Assembly: GCA_004565275.1 (NCBI GenBank)
Contig: SDOX01000080.1
Coordinates: forward strand, 2,103 to 37,733
From: Nannochloropsis salina CCMP1776
Taxonomy: Eukaryota; Sar; Eustigmatophyceae; Eustigmatales; Monodopsidaceae
DNA length: 35,631 nucleotides
Direction: 5' to 3'
A program made the position numbers and the translations under genes. The notes under the pieces were generated by a model. The model ran no database searches. It was not told where the DNA came from and was given only the letters and a program-made list of their open reading frames with translations. Of this stretch, positions 10,870-21,487 are shown piece after piece. The stretch's first letter is position 1, and each line of letters starts with the position of its first letter.

Positions 10870-11460
10870 CGGCCTGTCCAGATTGTTCGAAAAAGAATGC
10901 GTTTCAAGATAGTGAAATTAGTTTTGAAGCGCGCAGTGTCCGAATGAGGTATTGGGTGTTTACCTATCAACTTGATCGATACACTAGAAAACAGTGCATT
11001 GAAATTCACAGCCTTTAAACTTACGTTTTCATCCTGGGTTTTAGGGAGCTGCTGAGTGTCTTGTTGAGGATAGTTAGGAGGGATTCTCGGGGACAAGTCA
11101 GGTAAAAGGATAACGGAGCCTTGGGACCCGTCGAAATCAAAGATTATTCTCTGCTATGGAGACAGAAAGACAGAGAATAATGAGTCCCTCTGCCGAGATC
11201 GCCGTGAAAGAATCATGCAGCCAACAACAAAGTCTGCAACTGTGTCTCCAAACGATGAATGCATGTCGTTCGGGGTCGATAATGTAATGGCGATCACGAC
11301 CTTTTTAGCTAAAAGAAAGCGTCAGTAGCATGAGAGATAAATAGAAAAACTTTCGAAAATAGATCGAAAAAGGATATCGTTGCATTCAAAAAACTCATCA
11401 AGTACAGGTAAGAATCCTCCTTGGCTTAAATATTTAAGCTCGCTCACAATACTGCATTCT
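10870..11460. other. Spacer upstream of 7598-10869 gene
   Basis: Presumed 5' flank of the minus-strand gene starting at 10869. No gene, RNA or strong repeat recognised. Satellite-like words begin near 11440. Confidence 0.4.
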
Positions 11461-11650
11461 TGTGGATACATAAATATTCAACTCCTGTCTCTCTATCGGG
11501 CTAAGAGAAATGAATAAATTCAAATGAATATTCTCCCCTCATGAGAATTCTCACCTTTCATTGCATGGTGAAAGACGAAGCGATGAGTTCGTTTTCTATC
11601 CTATCTTTCTCTAAAAGGAAACTCGCGATTCTCGCTTTACTTTAGTGCAA

Positions 11651-11791
11651 GAATATTCTCTTTTCTCGAGCGAATACGCGAGAGAATATGGTCCGATGAA
11701 TATTCTCTTCTCTCGAATGAATACGCGAGAGAATATGGTCCGATGAATATTCTCTTCTCTCGAATGAATACGCGAGAGAATATGGTCCGAT
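11651..11791. repeat. 47-bp minisatellite, three copies of satellite core
   Basis: Units 11651-11697, 11698-11744 and 11745-11791. The second and third are identical; the first differs at a few bases near TCGAGCGAA. The unit is the satellite core alone (dyad arms plus GGTCCGATGAATATTC), showing that the core can amplify independently of the flanking 150 bp. Confidence 0.9.
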
Positions 11792-12026
11792 GAATATTCT
11801 CTCTTCTCAAACTTTCCGTTCTATGGTTAGAATCACATTTGACCCGCGACGAGGGGTCTTCAAACTGTCACTCGGAGTTGACACGAGAGCGAGCGATGAG
11901 TTCGTGTTCTACCCTGGTTTTTTCTTGGAGAAAACTCAAGATTCCACGTAAAGCATATAGTAGGAACACTACGCGCTTGTTTCAGCGCAAGAATATTGTC
12001 ATCTCTCCGGCGAAGACACGAGAGAA

Positions 12027-12066
12027 AACCCTAACCCTAACCCTAACCCTAACCCTTACCCTAACA
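12027..12066. repeat. Interstitial telomere tract inside a satellite core
   Basis: About six CCCTAA units (one reads CCCTTA) interrupt a satellite core. Left flank AGACACGAGAG (12014-12024) and right flank AGACGCGAGAT (12066-12076) are copies of the same core arm, so the tract is bounded by an 11-bp imperfect direct repeat. This looks like an insertion at a break rather than a decayed end. Confidence 0.85.
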
Positions 12067-12138
12067 GACGCGAGATGGTCCTATGAATATTCTTTTTTCT
12101 TCTTCTTTGTGGTAGTATTTCAAAGTCCAAGCTCACTC

Positions 12139-12854
12139 ACAACACTACTTTCTTGTGGATACATAAACCTTCAATTCCGGTATCCTTAAAATCGTCCGCT
12201 TCGCTTTCTCTCGGGGGAACACGCGAGAGATTGGGGTTCGTTGAATATTCGTGTGGATATCCTCAACTCGATTCTTTCTCTCGGGCAAACATACGTAAGA
12301 ACGCAACGCGATGAATATTCCACTTTCCTAAAAGTCTGCGATGTATCGCAAGAATCCTGTTCATCCTATATCAAGGCGTCTTGCAGTTGGTATTGCCCAT
12401 TAATAAGTGTTCTCTTTGTTGGGAGAATTTCAAAATTCCGCAGAAAGTAGATAGTGACAGTACTACCGCTCTCTTGTAGTGCACAAATATTCTAACCCTT
12501 ACAACACTACTTTCTTGTGGATACATAAACCTTCAATTCCGGTATCCTTAAAATCGTCCGCTTCGCTTTCTCTCGGGGGAACACGCGAGAGATTGGGGTT
12601 CGTTGAATATTCGTGTGGATATCATCAACTCGATTCTTTCTCTCGGGCAAACATACGTAAGAACGCAACGCGATGAATATTCCACTTTCCTAAAAGTCTG
12701 CGATGTATCGCAAGAATCCTGTTCATCCTATATCAAGGCGTCTTGCAGTTGGTATTATCCATTAATAAGTGTTCTCTTTGTTGGGAGAATTTTAGAATTC
12801 CGCAGAAAGTAGATAGTGACAGTACTACCGCTCTCTTGTAGTGCACAAATATTC
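12139..12854. repeat. Recent 362-bp tandem duplication in satellite block 2
   Basis: 12139-12492 and 12501-12854 differ at only a handful of bases over about 354 bp. Eight bases with a telomere-like word (CTAACCCTTA across 12492-12501) sit at the junction. Each copy contains two satellite cores, so the higher-order unit is a dimer. Confidence 0.92.
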
Positions 12855-13049
12855 TCAATTCCTCATTCTCTTTGGGGCGAACATGCGAGGAACCGCAATC
12901 CGAGGACTATTACCCCCTTATTACTCTCTCCGAAATACGGTAAGAATCATATTTGACCTATATTAGGAGGAGTCTACGAAGTGCCGCTTTGAATCGAATT
13001 GCGACTCGCAACTCTGCTTTAATGCGCGATATGTGACAAGAAAGTAGTT

Positions 13050-13470
13050 TATTTGTCAGTATCGGAATGAGCATTCATAGCATAGGATAAATTATTATTT
13101 TCGCCCTAGAAAGTTCTGTTCATTAGGATAAAGTAGTCCTCTTTTCGACCTCGAGAGTTCTGTCCAGGCTTGCAGATTGCTGCATGCCCAATAATCTATG
13201 TACGGGTCACTGATGTTAGCGTCTCTGACAGGTCAATTTCCTACAAGCACCAATATAATCTCCTACGCTCCCATGCAATTACATGTCCACTCACACGCCC
13301 TCATGCTGTATCAGACGTGACCAATAAAATGGAAAGCACTAAATAATGAAACTCCATCTCCAATTCTTCGGGTAAAGACGACATCTACATCTCAGGGCGT
13401 CTCGATCCATCTTATATGGTTTTTCACTCAAGATTTTCTTCCGTGATGGCTCGAATTTGCATCAAAACTA
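13050..13470. repeat. Subtelomeric duplicon A, copy 2
   Basis: Diverged copy of 5440-5990, same strand and order (CATAGGATAA, GATTGCTGCATGCC, CAGACGTGACC, GTGATGGCTCGAA). As in copy 1 it lies directly right of satellite, so satellite and duplicon A were probably copied as one block. Confidence 0.7.
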
Positions 13471-13509
13471 GGAACTTTGGGAGGATGCGAGATGTCTCCG
13501 TTACCACCT

Positions 13510-13563
13510 CAACCCTAGCCTTAGTCTTAGCCCTAGCTAGCCCTAGGACTAGCTCTAAGTTAT
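13510..13563. repeat. Degenerate telomere-like tract
   Basis: CCCTAG/CCTTAG/TCTTAG-type hexamers with many substitutions, immediately left of duplicon B. It occupies the same relative position as the CCATAA array at 7085-7203. Confidence 0.75.
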
Positions 13564-13640
13564 TGAATTCTCAATGGAGGCCAAAAAGCAAATAAGCGAA
13601 CTATTGCCGAGTTATCAAAGGAAGCAAACAAGCATAGAGT
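13564..13640. repeat. Subtelomeric duplicon B, copy 2
   Basis: About 90 percent identical by eye to 7204-7280 over its first 50 bases (GAATTCTCAATGGAGGCC and AAAAAGCAAATAAGCGAACT), with small indels afterwards. Confidence 0.85.
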
Positions 13641-15372
13641 AAACCAATCAATAAGCATACCAACAGATGTATCCATGAAAAGAAAAGACTGCGTGGCAGG
13701 TTGACGAAATCCGTACAACTAAAGACTTGTTTTTGCTTTGATCGCACTAATTGCACCATATGAAATCCTACACCTTGAATAAAAGATTGCGATAATTCGA
13801 GTATCTGTCCCAGACAGGTTAACGTCACCAGCCGCTTTCCCTTAAGATCGACCTCCACATCGACCGTAACAAGGACGTGCTCTCACTTTGTGCTTTGGTC
13901 TCCCCCCTCACTCGCCTCGCCGATTCCTTTTGCATCTCACATACTGCTATTCTCATCCTTCGTCCATACTTGGTGCGACTCTTTCCTTCACACCTTGACT
14001 GCCTATTCTCCTCTAGCTCTCCTTTCTCGCTCCTGCGCCGCCGCCCGCAGCAACCCTAGAACTGGGGGACTGGGTGCCGTCGGACGACTCTTGAACTCCG
14101 GATGGAATTGGACCGCGGCGAAGAAGGGGTTGCCCTGCCTGCCATTCCTCCTCTCCTCCGTCGTTTCCCCCAGCTCTATGTGATTGTACATATTGATCCC
14201 GCCGCCCTCTCTTCCATTCCTCCCTATCTAACCATTCTATTTGAGCGCACACAGCTCTGTGGCAAGGCCTCAAGGCCTGCATCGGTACTCAGCGAGCTGG
14301 CTCCGAATGTATATCTCCTCCATCAAATCTTTCCGCGGGTGGTCGCCATATCTCTGGTCCACATTTAAGCAAATCCTACACTAGGCCAAAGGACAACGAA
14401 AACGATGAGGAGGATGACGAGGAGGGGACAGTGGCCCAAGAAGCGACATGTTCGAGGCCACACTGTCCGTCGTAGGGATGGAGAGCGCTAAAGCACCCAA
14501 GATTCCTATCAAGACAAGCCTTCAAGGCAAGAAGGGCGAGCGAGTCGAAATAAATTGCTATATTTCTGCTAGTATGAAGATACAAAGGCCGCAAAACAGA
14601 CCGCTTCGCGATGTTTCGCGCGCAGGAAACGCCTTCCTTTTTGTTAGCATGCGCATTGCAAGACTCCTCCTAAAATCATCAAATTGATAAGAAATGCTAC
14701 GAAACGTCCTCTACACTACATATTTTTAGATTTTCAATTAAATTTTATCATTGTGATTCGTATATATTCCTGAAATGCTACCAATAATCGGTACCACGTC
14801 CCAGGGTGTTCGATTGCTCGATGAGCCATTACATTTTTCAAACTGCGTTTACTCACAGGTAGACTCGTTTTTTTAAATGAACTCCCGTTGCTGCACTTCT
14901 TAGACTGCATCGACATGCGATCAATAAGCTATATCCCGTTCTAAGGTACATGATTGATCGATGAGTCGCTATATCATTCTAAGTGCGACGACTATTGCAC
15001 ATCTGGACGAGAGATTTCTGGCCGAGCTATTAGCGTTTACGCCATCCCTCATGTTGCTGCCCTTTGCCTACTGTCGGTTTACGTGAGCCGTTTACATGGT
15101 GGCGAGATGTAATATTGAAGTCTCATGCATATAGTGTATGGATCACGTGGACTATACAATATGCAGTCTATCGTTGCTAGTATCTCGGGCCATTTTCATT
15201 TAATTGACAGTCCTCTTCCCCCTGGCCACATGTAAGGCACTTAATTTTCACTCGGAGGACAACTAAAGATAAGGCAACACAGGAATTTGACTGCCTCCTT
15301 CCTTTTCAATATATCGATTCCCGCGCCCCCTATTCGGAAATACCATTTCACGCTATCAGGTTGGCCAGCAAC
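13641..15372. other. Intergenic region, no gene supported
   Basis: Transition from AT-rich subtelomere to the gene region. 13870-14370 is GC-richer and open in several frames, but no frame shows domains, a convincing start or splice phase. 14700-15360 is AT-rich and forms the 5' flank of the STELLO-like locus. A relic gene at 13.9-14.3 kb cannot be excluded. Confidence 0.45.
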
Positions 15373-18103
15373 ATGAGGAATTTGGGGGAAAGGAACCGCT
15401 TATGGATTGTTCCCATTGTTGTCCTGGTGCTTTTCTATGTCATGAGTGTGAAACACGGGGCCCGACCGCTTTTTTCAGTCAAGGCCCTCTTCTCAGACAA
15501 CAATTTTCCATTCGATGACGAAATTCAAGCGGCGAGGGGCATGGCGGAAGTAAAAGGAGCACACGGGGGACAAGTATTCATGGCTGCCAAGAGAAGGACC
15601 TACCATGGTCCTCGCCCCTTTAGCAGCAACATTTCAGCCTCAGCTGTTTCATATAAGCTATATCCCCGTAGTCCGGAGCAACTTATGTGCACGAAATGGG
15701 CCGTGGTGACGACCATATTTGAGCCTACTGTACTTGTGAAGTAACTTGCAGGGATGAAAAATTGGTGTGTGGTCGTTGTCGGGGATAAGGTGAGGAAGTA
15801 TGAAACAATTTTTCGGCAATCATTTTTGTCCTTGGTCGCCACCTTAATTATGACAAGTATGAAGATAATCATTATGACAACAATTTATCATTGCATTACC
15901 GCACAGTCTCCACCTATTTATGATATCTCAAGTGACACCCTAGTATTCTTGAGTCCAGAAGAGCAAGGTGAGATTACACGACACCAGCGCGATAGTATAG
16001 GAATGCACACTCATGTCGCATCTCTATCACTGCTTGTCATCATTCGCCGTGCTTGCACCTGTCACAGAAGCATTGCCGTACAACATCATCCCTCTCCTAA
16101 GATGGAACCACTTCGGTCGTAAATACATTGGCTTTCTTTATGCCATGCACCACGGCGCCGAAATGATCTACGACACGGACGACGACAATATCCTCAAAGT
16201 CGATAGCGAAGGCAATCCTTTCATACCTGATTTTAGCCTGGGCGAGCTTGCTTCGTCGAAGGATGTTGTGCGACCTGGCCAGTCCCACGTTTATAATCCC
16301 TACCCGAGTTTTGATAGCGTGCACGTGAAGGATGGGAGCCCTGCTTTCGTGTGGCCGCGTGGTTTTCCTGTGGATCTCATCACTGATGCAAGTACCTGGA
16401 ACGTCAGTCGCGGGGTGGAGGAAGGGACCCACGAAGGAGGAGTAGTTACCATCGTGCAGAGCCTGGCCGATCACGATCCTGATGTTGACGCCTTATACCG
16501 TCTGACGAGTCACCTCCCCTTGAGTTTCCGCTCGGTAGGAAGTGCCAGATTGGAGGTCATTCCCCCGGGAGTCATGACCCCTTTCAATGCCCAGGCGACG
16601 GTCTTCGGCAAGGCCGGCTTTTGCGGTATGCTCCTTCCCGTCACCGTGCATGGGAGAGTGTCGGACATTTGGCGCTCGTACGTCACCGGGAGGAGCATGT
16701 GGGAAGCACGGCAACGGGTGGCGTTTGCCTCACCATTTGTCACGCAGGTGAGAGATGAATGGAGGCCAGATCCAGGGAGAAGAGGGCTCCTCCGGCCCCT
16801 ATTTGCCCCCAAAAAAGCAATCGACGAGGCAGGGCCTCTTTTTCAAAATCAAAAGTTTCGAGGCAAAGCTTGATAAACACGCCCCCCCCCAGAGCCTTGA
16901 CCCTCCCAGTCCTAGAACCAATCAGCTTCTCACACTCTACTCTGTGCTATCCCACTGCAGTGTCGTAACCCCCACAGCTACCTGGCTGACTTCGACGCCG
17001 AGAGCGATCTCTATGAACGGGTGGGCGTCCTCGTCTCGTGGCTACTTAAATGACGCTCCGTCTCCCGTTCCCTGGAAGGCATGATAGAGGAGATGGCGGT
17101 AGCCATGTACGAGATGGATTTCTTGCACGACCCTCTGGACGTGGACCTGGCAATCGCCTGGATCGAGGACCTTCAAGGCATAGGAGTCGCTATGCCCAAC
17201 ACACTATCTCAGTCCGATAGAGGCTATCTTAGTGCCTATGCCAATAGAACGGACGGGGCTTTAGAGATTATTAAGAGCGATGGAACCTGCGAGCAACGCA
17301 TACCACGGTGAAGTCTTTGGCTTTGAGAACATTTACGTCTTCGACGGCAGCGTCGTCCACAAAAGGCGTACCTTGACTCCATTGCAGCGCTGTACCCTAT
17401 CCACGTCAAGCACAGCCTGGTGGACCTAAATTGAATCACCCAAGAGCTAGCACAATGGATCGACGAGATCAAAGATGGATATGAATGGATTTTCAAGGTC
17501 GATACGGACGAGTTCTTGGTTGGCAAAGGCGGCGGAGACGATGGGCCAGCATTGACAAATTCAGTACTTCTGCTCCCGGCGTCCAATGCATGGAACGCCA
17601 CCTTAAGAGTGGATCATATGTACATTGCCGCCCCCGTGACAAGCGGGTCACCGACAGAGAGTGAGCGTTCCTCGAGCGTGCAGGCAGGAAAGCTTAAGCA
17701 GTTCTACAGCGGGGAGAAATTTAAAGCAGGACACTTCAATCTTGGAAGCCACGCGCCCAGTCTGCTGCCAGTCGCGCAAGGCATTGCCGTCGTGCATTAC
17801 CATAGTCGTAGCTTTGAGGATAATGTGCAACTGGCTACACAGACGCTTTTGGGACATGGCTATGTGAAGGCGACGGATAGCAAGGAGGAAATGATCGAAA
17901 AGCTCAAGAAACTGGACGAGCGGCCCTCGTGCCGTCGAAATTCTTGCCATGAGATCCCGATTGTGCTCGATGCCCTCACGAAGTACGAGGAGACGCAACA
18001 AAAATTTTATGAGCACTTCAAGGTATGGCCGACGAACCTGGTGGGGTTTCGGGAGCATCTGCGTAAGATATTTGCAAAGTACCCATACATAGTGATTGAT
18101 TGA
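15373..18103 (+). pseudogene. STELLO-like (DUF288) protein fused to GT2/GT92-like glycosyltransferase, disrupted
   Basis: Exons 15373-15789, 15907-15967, 16068-16747 and 16961-18103 join in phase by GT-AG introns of 117, 100 and 213 bp. The start ATG at 15373 precedes a type II membrane anchor (LWIVPIVVLVLFYVMSV), fitting a Golgi protein. DUF288/STELLO hallmarks follow: KWAVVTTIFEPT, WCVVVVGDK, WNHFGRKYIGFLYAMHHGA, IYDTDDDN, GRVSDIWRSY. Plant STELLOs act in the Golgi with cellulose synthase. Downstream lies a glycosyltransferase-like part (GFENIYVFDGS, EWIFKVDTDEFLV, VVHYHSRSFEDN). In-frame stops at 15742-15744 (TAA), 17051-17053 (TGA) and 17432-17434 (TGA), and a displaced frame at about 17292-17365, break it. 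Family sequence continues on both sides of each break. Sequencing error or recoding are alternatives to decay. Confidence 0.75.
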
Positions 18104-18149
18104 TCACGAGTCCGAGGCAAAAGAAAGGTGTTCTGTATACATTGGTATT

Positions 18150-18260
18150 AAAAAAGCAAAAAAGGTATGGTGTCGATGCCCTCATAAAGAACGAGGAGAA
18201 GCAACGAGGGTTTCATGGCTTTGATTTCGAAGCCATATATTTGTAAGATACTTGTCCAGA
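18150..18260 (+). pseudogene. Relic copy of the 3' end of the preceding glycosyltransferase
   Basis: TCGATGCCCTCATAAAGAAC and GAGGAGAAGCAACGAGG at 18171-18210 mirror TCGATGCCCTCACGAAGTAC and GAGGAGACGCAACAAAA at about 17967-18003. Weaker similarity continues through GTAAGATA.TTG. It looks like a decayed tandem duplicate of roughly the last 120 bases of the gene. Confidence 0.65.
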
Positions 18261-19333
18261 CTGATAAGATGATTACAAGCCCTAGGCAGCATCGGTGTTC
18301 GAAGTCGATACTTAACAATGTCAAAGATAAAGAATATGCAATACCCACAAAAAGCAAAATTCCTATATACTTAAAACATATATACAGGCATGTAAAAACC
18401 TCATAATCATGTACTGCCCGTGAGCAATCTCCTCGAGAGTTCCTTGCCCCATGTCCAGCACTACTCCAGAGGCTGAAATTGATACCATTATCATCACGTA
18501 GTTTCTTGAACAACATTGGGAGTCTTCTTGTTGAAGTCACGGGCAAGCAGCGTTTTTAAGCGCTCTAGTCGAGTTCCAAGGCCTCGTCCCGTACACAACC
18601 CATTGCTACCTTGCTGAACGAGCTTCAAGGTCTTAGCCGTCAGCTTATCTCTAGCACGGCAACCAGAGACACAGGATAGTCAAACCCGCGACACACAGCA
18701 CAATTATCTGCTCATAGATTTAAAAGGCCCGCCGACAATGGTCCCGATATGAACACAAAATTGGAAAAAGATAGTGCACGCTTCTGGTACCCACTTCCTA
18801 ATTTGATTGAAGGGCCATAAAACCAAGAAAAATGCACAACCTGATCAAGAAAGAATCGGACTGAGTCTTTCGCGTCAACAAAAATCTGTACAGGTATACT
18901 TGTTTCAGACATCCTCTCATTGACTTACACGCAAATTCACGTATCGCCATTCGCCACCATCTGGCCACCTATACCCTCCTCTGCATAGATCAAAGCCTGA
19001 CGTCGCATTTGACCCTTTTTAAAACTGCAGGGGATAATTAGCTGACCGAGATTCCTCCACCAGAGCGCTAACTCCACCTTTTTTAGCTCCAGAGTTTACG
19101 AATTATTCGTACCTCTGATCTCCTATTGCATCTCCTTCCCTCCTCGACAACATCGGGCCTCGTCCGCTGACGCCAAACACCTCCAACCTGCAACTCCACA
19201 CACTCCCGGTCCCCCCGAATTTCTCTTGACTCTTCTTCTCTCGTCCTTCAAAGGGGCTGGGAGGCCGAACAAAGTCCGTGGCTTGTAAGGGCGGGGAGGG
19301 CGCACGGGTGTCGCTAGGCTCTTGACCTTGGGG
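18261..19333. other. Intergenic region between convergent ends
   Basis: 3' flank of both the STELLO-like locus (plus) and the Nudix gene (minus). No open frame with domain content, no RNA gene recognised. 18540-18680 is mildly GC-rich and could be further gene debris, but no match could be made by eye. Confidence 0.45.
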
Positions 19334-20128
19334 TCAAGCCTCCAGCCTGACCAGGTCGAACTCGATGTTGATGACACCTTTCGCCACGAGGCGCTCCACC
19401 CGCATCACCACGTCGCAGACATTCCCCACCAGCAGTCCTTCCAAGGACATGGCCTTGAGCTCCTCCAATGTCTTGAACGTCAGCTCCGCCGCATCGTCCC
19501 CTGCGCGCGCCCGGTCCATGGCTCCGGTGGTGATCCAGGCCGCCTGGTGCGTGATCACGTAATGGAAGAGGATCCCCCGGGCCCCGTCCTCCCGCCTGTA
19601 GATGGCGTCGGTGGTGCATACCGCGTGCGGAAAAAAGCGGAGATCCTCCTTGGAAAGACTGGTCTCCTCTCTGGCCTCGCGCGCGGCGGCCAGAAGGGTC
19701 TCCTCCCCGAGCTCCACGCTACCCCCCGGCAGGCTCCACTTCCCTTTTCCGGGCTCTTTGCTGCGCTTCACTACGCAATAACGGGTGGTCTGAGGCCAAT
19801 ATGGAGTGGCATGTGTCGGAATGCGGAAGACGAATGGATCAGAGGGTAGCGATATGGTAGGAGAGGACGGGGTCGACAGGAAATCGCGACCCCGTCTTCC
19901 GCTGACACGTTCTTCGAGGGACATGACTCCAGAATCTCGGCTATCAGACAGCTGTCACAAGCGTCCAAACCAAACAAGAGGTAAAAAGCCAGCGACCAGA
20001 TACCCACCGGTCCTCTATTTCCCCTTCCCCTCCTTCCCTACCTTCTCAAAGGCGGAGGGTCTCGTGGCAATGGTGACGGCCACCGCGGCGCGAGCGTGCA
20101 GCGGATATGCATTTACATTTGTTTTTTC

Positions 20129-20159
<31 letters not shown>

Positions 20160-20770
20160 ATGTCGCCGACATACGCGCCCTCTCCGGTGCCGGCATTGAC
20201 GTTGCTGGCGGGCGGGCCCGTGCTTTTGCTTTTGTTCGGCAAGGCGCCTTTTATAGGTGGAAGCGATGAAGCGCCCTTTCTTTTGTTGTTTGTGCCTAAA
20301 TTGACGGGGTGGGCGGGGGCTGATGACTGATCCGCACCTGGGTTCCCGGAGACGGGCTCAGCACCTGCTGAAGGCCAGTGGAGGGGAGGCAAGCCCGTGC
20401 GAAAGACTTCATCCCCTGCTTCCGCAGAACCCTGAATGCTTCCAGCGTTCCTGTGGTCGCTGCTGGCAGCGCTGCCTGCGCCACTAAAGCCACTTGTATT
20501 TGCGTCTGACTTCATGAGTAACCTTCGGCCTACGCCCAGCCCGTTCGTCATCCAGTATCTCCGAGCCATGCCTCCATTTGCGGCCATAAAACCCATCGCT
20601 GGTGCCTTCACAGGAGGGAAGAAGCTTTTCGACCAAGAGGTACAACTTTTAGCGCTCCGGAGTGTTGGTGGTGTGGCCATTGTTGCAGTTATGAGGAGGA
20701 GGGCGAGAGGTAACGCGCCTAAAATGTGATGCAAGAGGGAAAAAATGCAGCACCCTATCTTTGCGCGCAT
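19334..20770 (-). CDS. Nudix hydrolase with long low-complexity N-terminal extension
   Basis: Two exons, 20770-20042 and 19789-19334, joined by a 252-bp phase-0 intron, give 394 residues. The intron is needed because the first Nudix strand (ARAAVAVTIATRPSAFEK) lies in exon 1 and continues as TTRYCVVKRSKEPGKGKW in exon 2. The Nudix box is complete except that the late Gly is Ser: G-SVELG-E-ETLLAAA-REAREETSL, with the REAREE metal-binding core intact. The tail (AGDDAAELTFKTLEEL) resembles the ADP-ribose pyrophosphatase group (COG1051), so hydrolysis of a nucleoside diphosphate derivative is likely; substrate not provable here. The first 230 residues hold a hydrophobic stretch (IFSLLHHILGALPLALLLIT), possibly a signal or targeting peptide, then low-complexity sequence with nine Ser. 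ATG at 20770 is chosen as the first in-frame Met. Confidence 0.82.
20130..20159. repeat. CTG triplet run encoding polyserine
   Basis: About ten CTG triplets on the plus strand, read as AGC (Ser) codons by the Nudix gene on the minus strand. Perfect, therefore likely length-variable. Confidence 0.9.
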
Positions 20771-21487
20771 ACTACAATCTGTCTTGGCAGTGTGCAGAAG
20801 AGATAGAGATGTAAGTACGTCTGTCTCCAGCAATTTTGAGTGAAACTGATTTCCAGGCTGTCTAGGGGGTAAGACATATTTGTCCAAGCAGAGGGACTCC
20901 GGAAGCCCCAGCTTGACATGTATCTGCAAGTTGTTCCTCTCTGCTGGCTTGGCCTCGCGACTTTCTCATTCCTTTTGGACAACAGCGCTTCAAAAAGCCG
21001 GGCATCCCTCGCACGGCTTCACTCGGTACTGCCGGCGTGGTGGTGTTCCTTGTGTCTCGATAGTCCAAATGTTGCTGGTGAGGACCTTGGGCGAGGACTG
21101 TCTCGCTTGTGCCGGGTATCGTTGTTGTGTTGTTCCTGACCCGAGACGCCCTAACCACGTAAGTGTGCATGCCACAGCTGTCGAGTGAGATATTGCATCT
21201 TCACCAAGTCTTAAAATGAGCTTTGAGACGATACTGAGAATTACGCTTCTCATCCAAGGGGACTGACTGGCCGTCTGTCACCATTATTTTCCACCCTGTT
21301 CATATCCTCCCTTTTGGCGAATGTGCAAGTGCCTCCTTTCCGACGCAAAACACGAAGGCCGTGGACAAGAGCGAAGGAGCACAAAAATTAAAAATCTCTG
21401 AACCAAAAACATGCTATGCAAAAGGGAGAAGAGCCGCATTACATTTTTTGGTCATTGCCTCTTCTTCTGACCGGCATCTTGCATCTT
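20771..21487. other. Intergenic region, Nudix 5' flank and SPP 3' flank
   Basis: Between the Nudix start (20770) and the SPP stop (21488), which are transcribed in the same direction. Open frames on both strands lack domains. Promoter elements of the Nudix gene should lie here, but none is recognisable. Confidence 0.45.

Larger units (their letters stand above)
11440..13050. repeat. Subtelomeric satellite block 2
   Basis: The same satellite family as at 3.7-5.0 kb. Cores lie near 11488, 11660, 11707, 11754, 12009 (interrupted), 12206, 12274, 12568, 12636 and 12866. Inter-core blocks AGAATCA.ATTTGACC, GAGTTCGT.TTCTA and TAGATAGT...ACTAC recur. Two local amplifications and one telomere-repeat insertion sit inside it. 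No gene is supported. Confidence 0.8.

Noticed and set aside
11651-11791. CRISPR-like regular repeats
   Set aside because: Units are contiguous with no unique spacers, and the context is a eukaryotic subtelomere; it is a minisatellite.
11839-12189. Plus-strand frame with Leu-Thr repeats
   Set aside because: Leu-Thr run is the interstitial CCCTAA tract; the rest is satellite.
13877-14368. Possible gene or gene relic with several overlapping frames
   Set aside because: No frame has domain content, convincing start or splice sites; reported only as an unannotated GC-richer patch.
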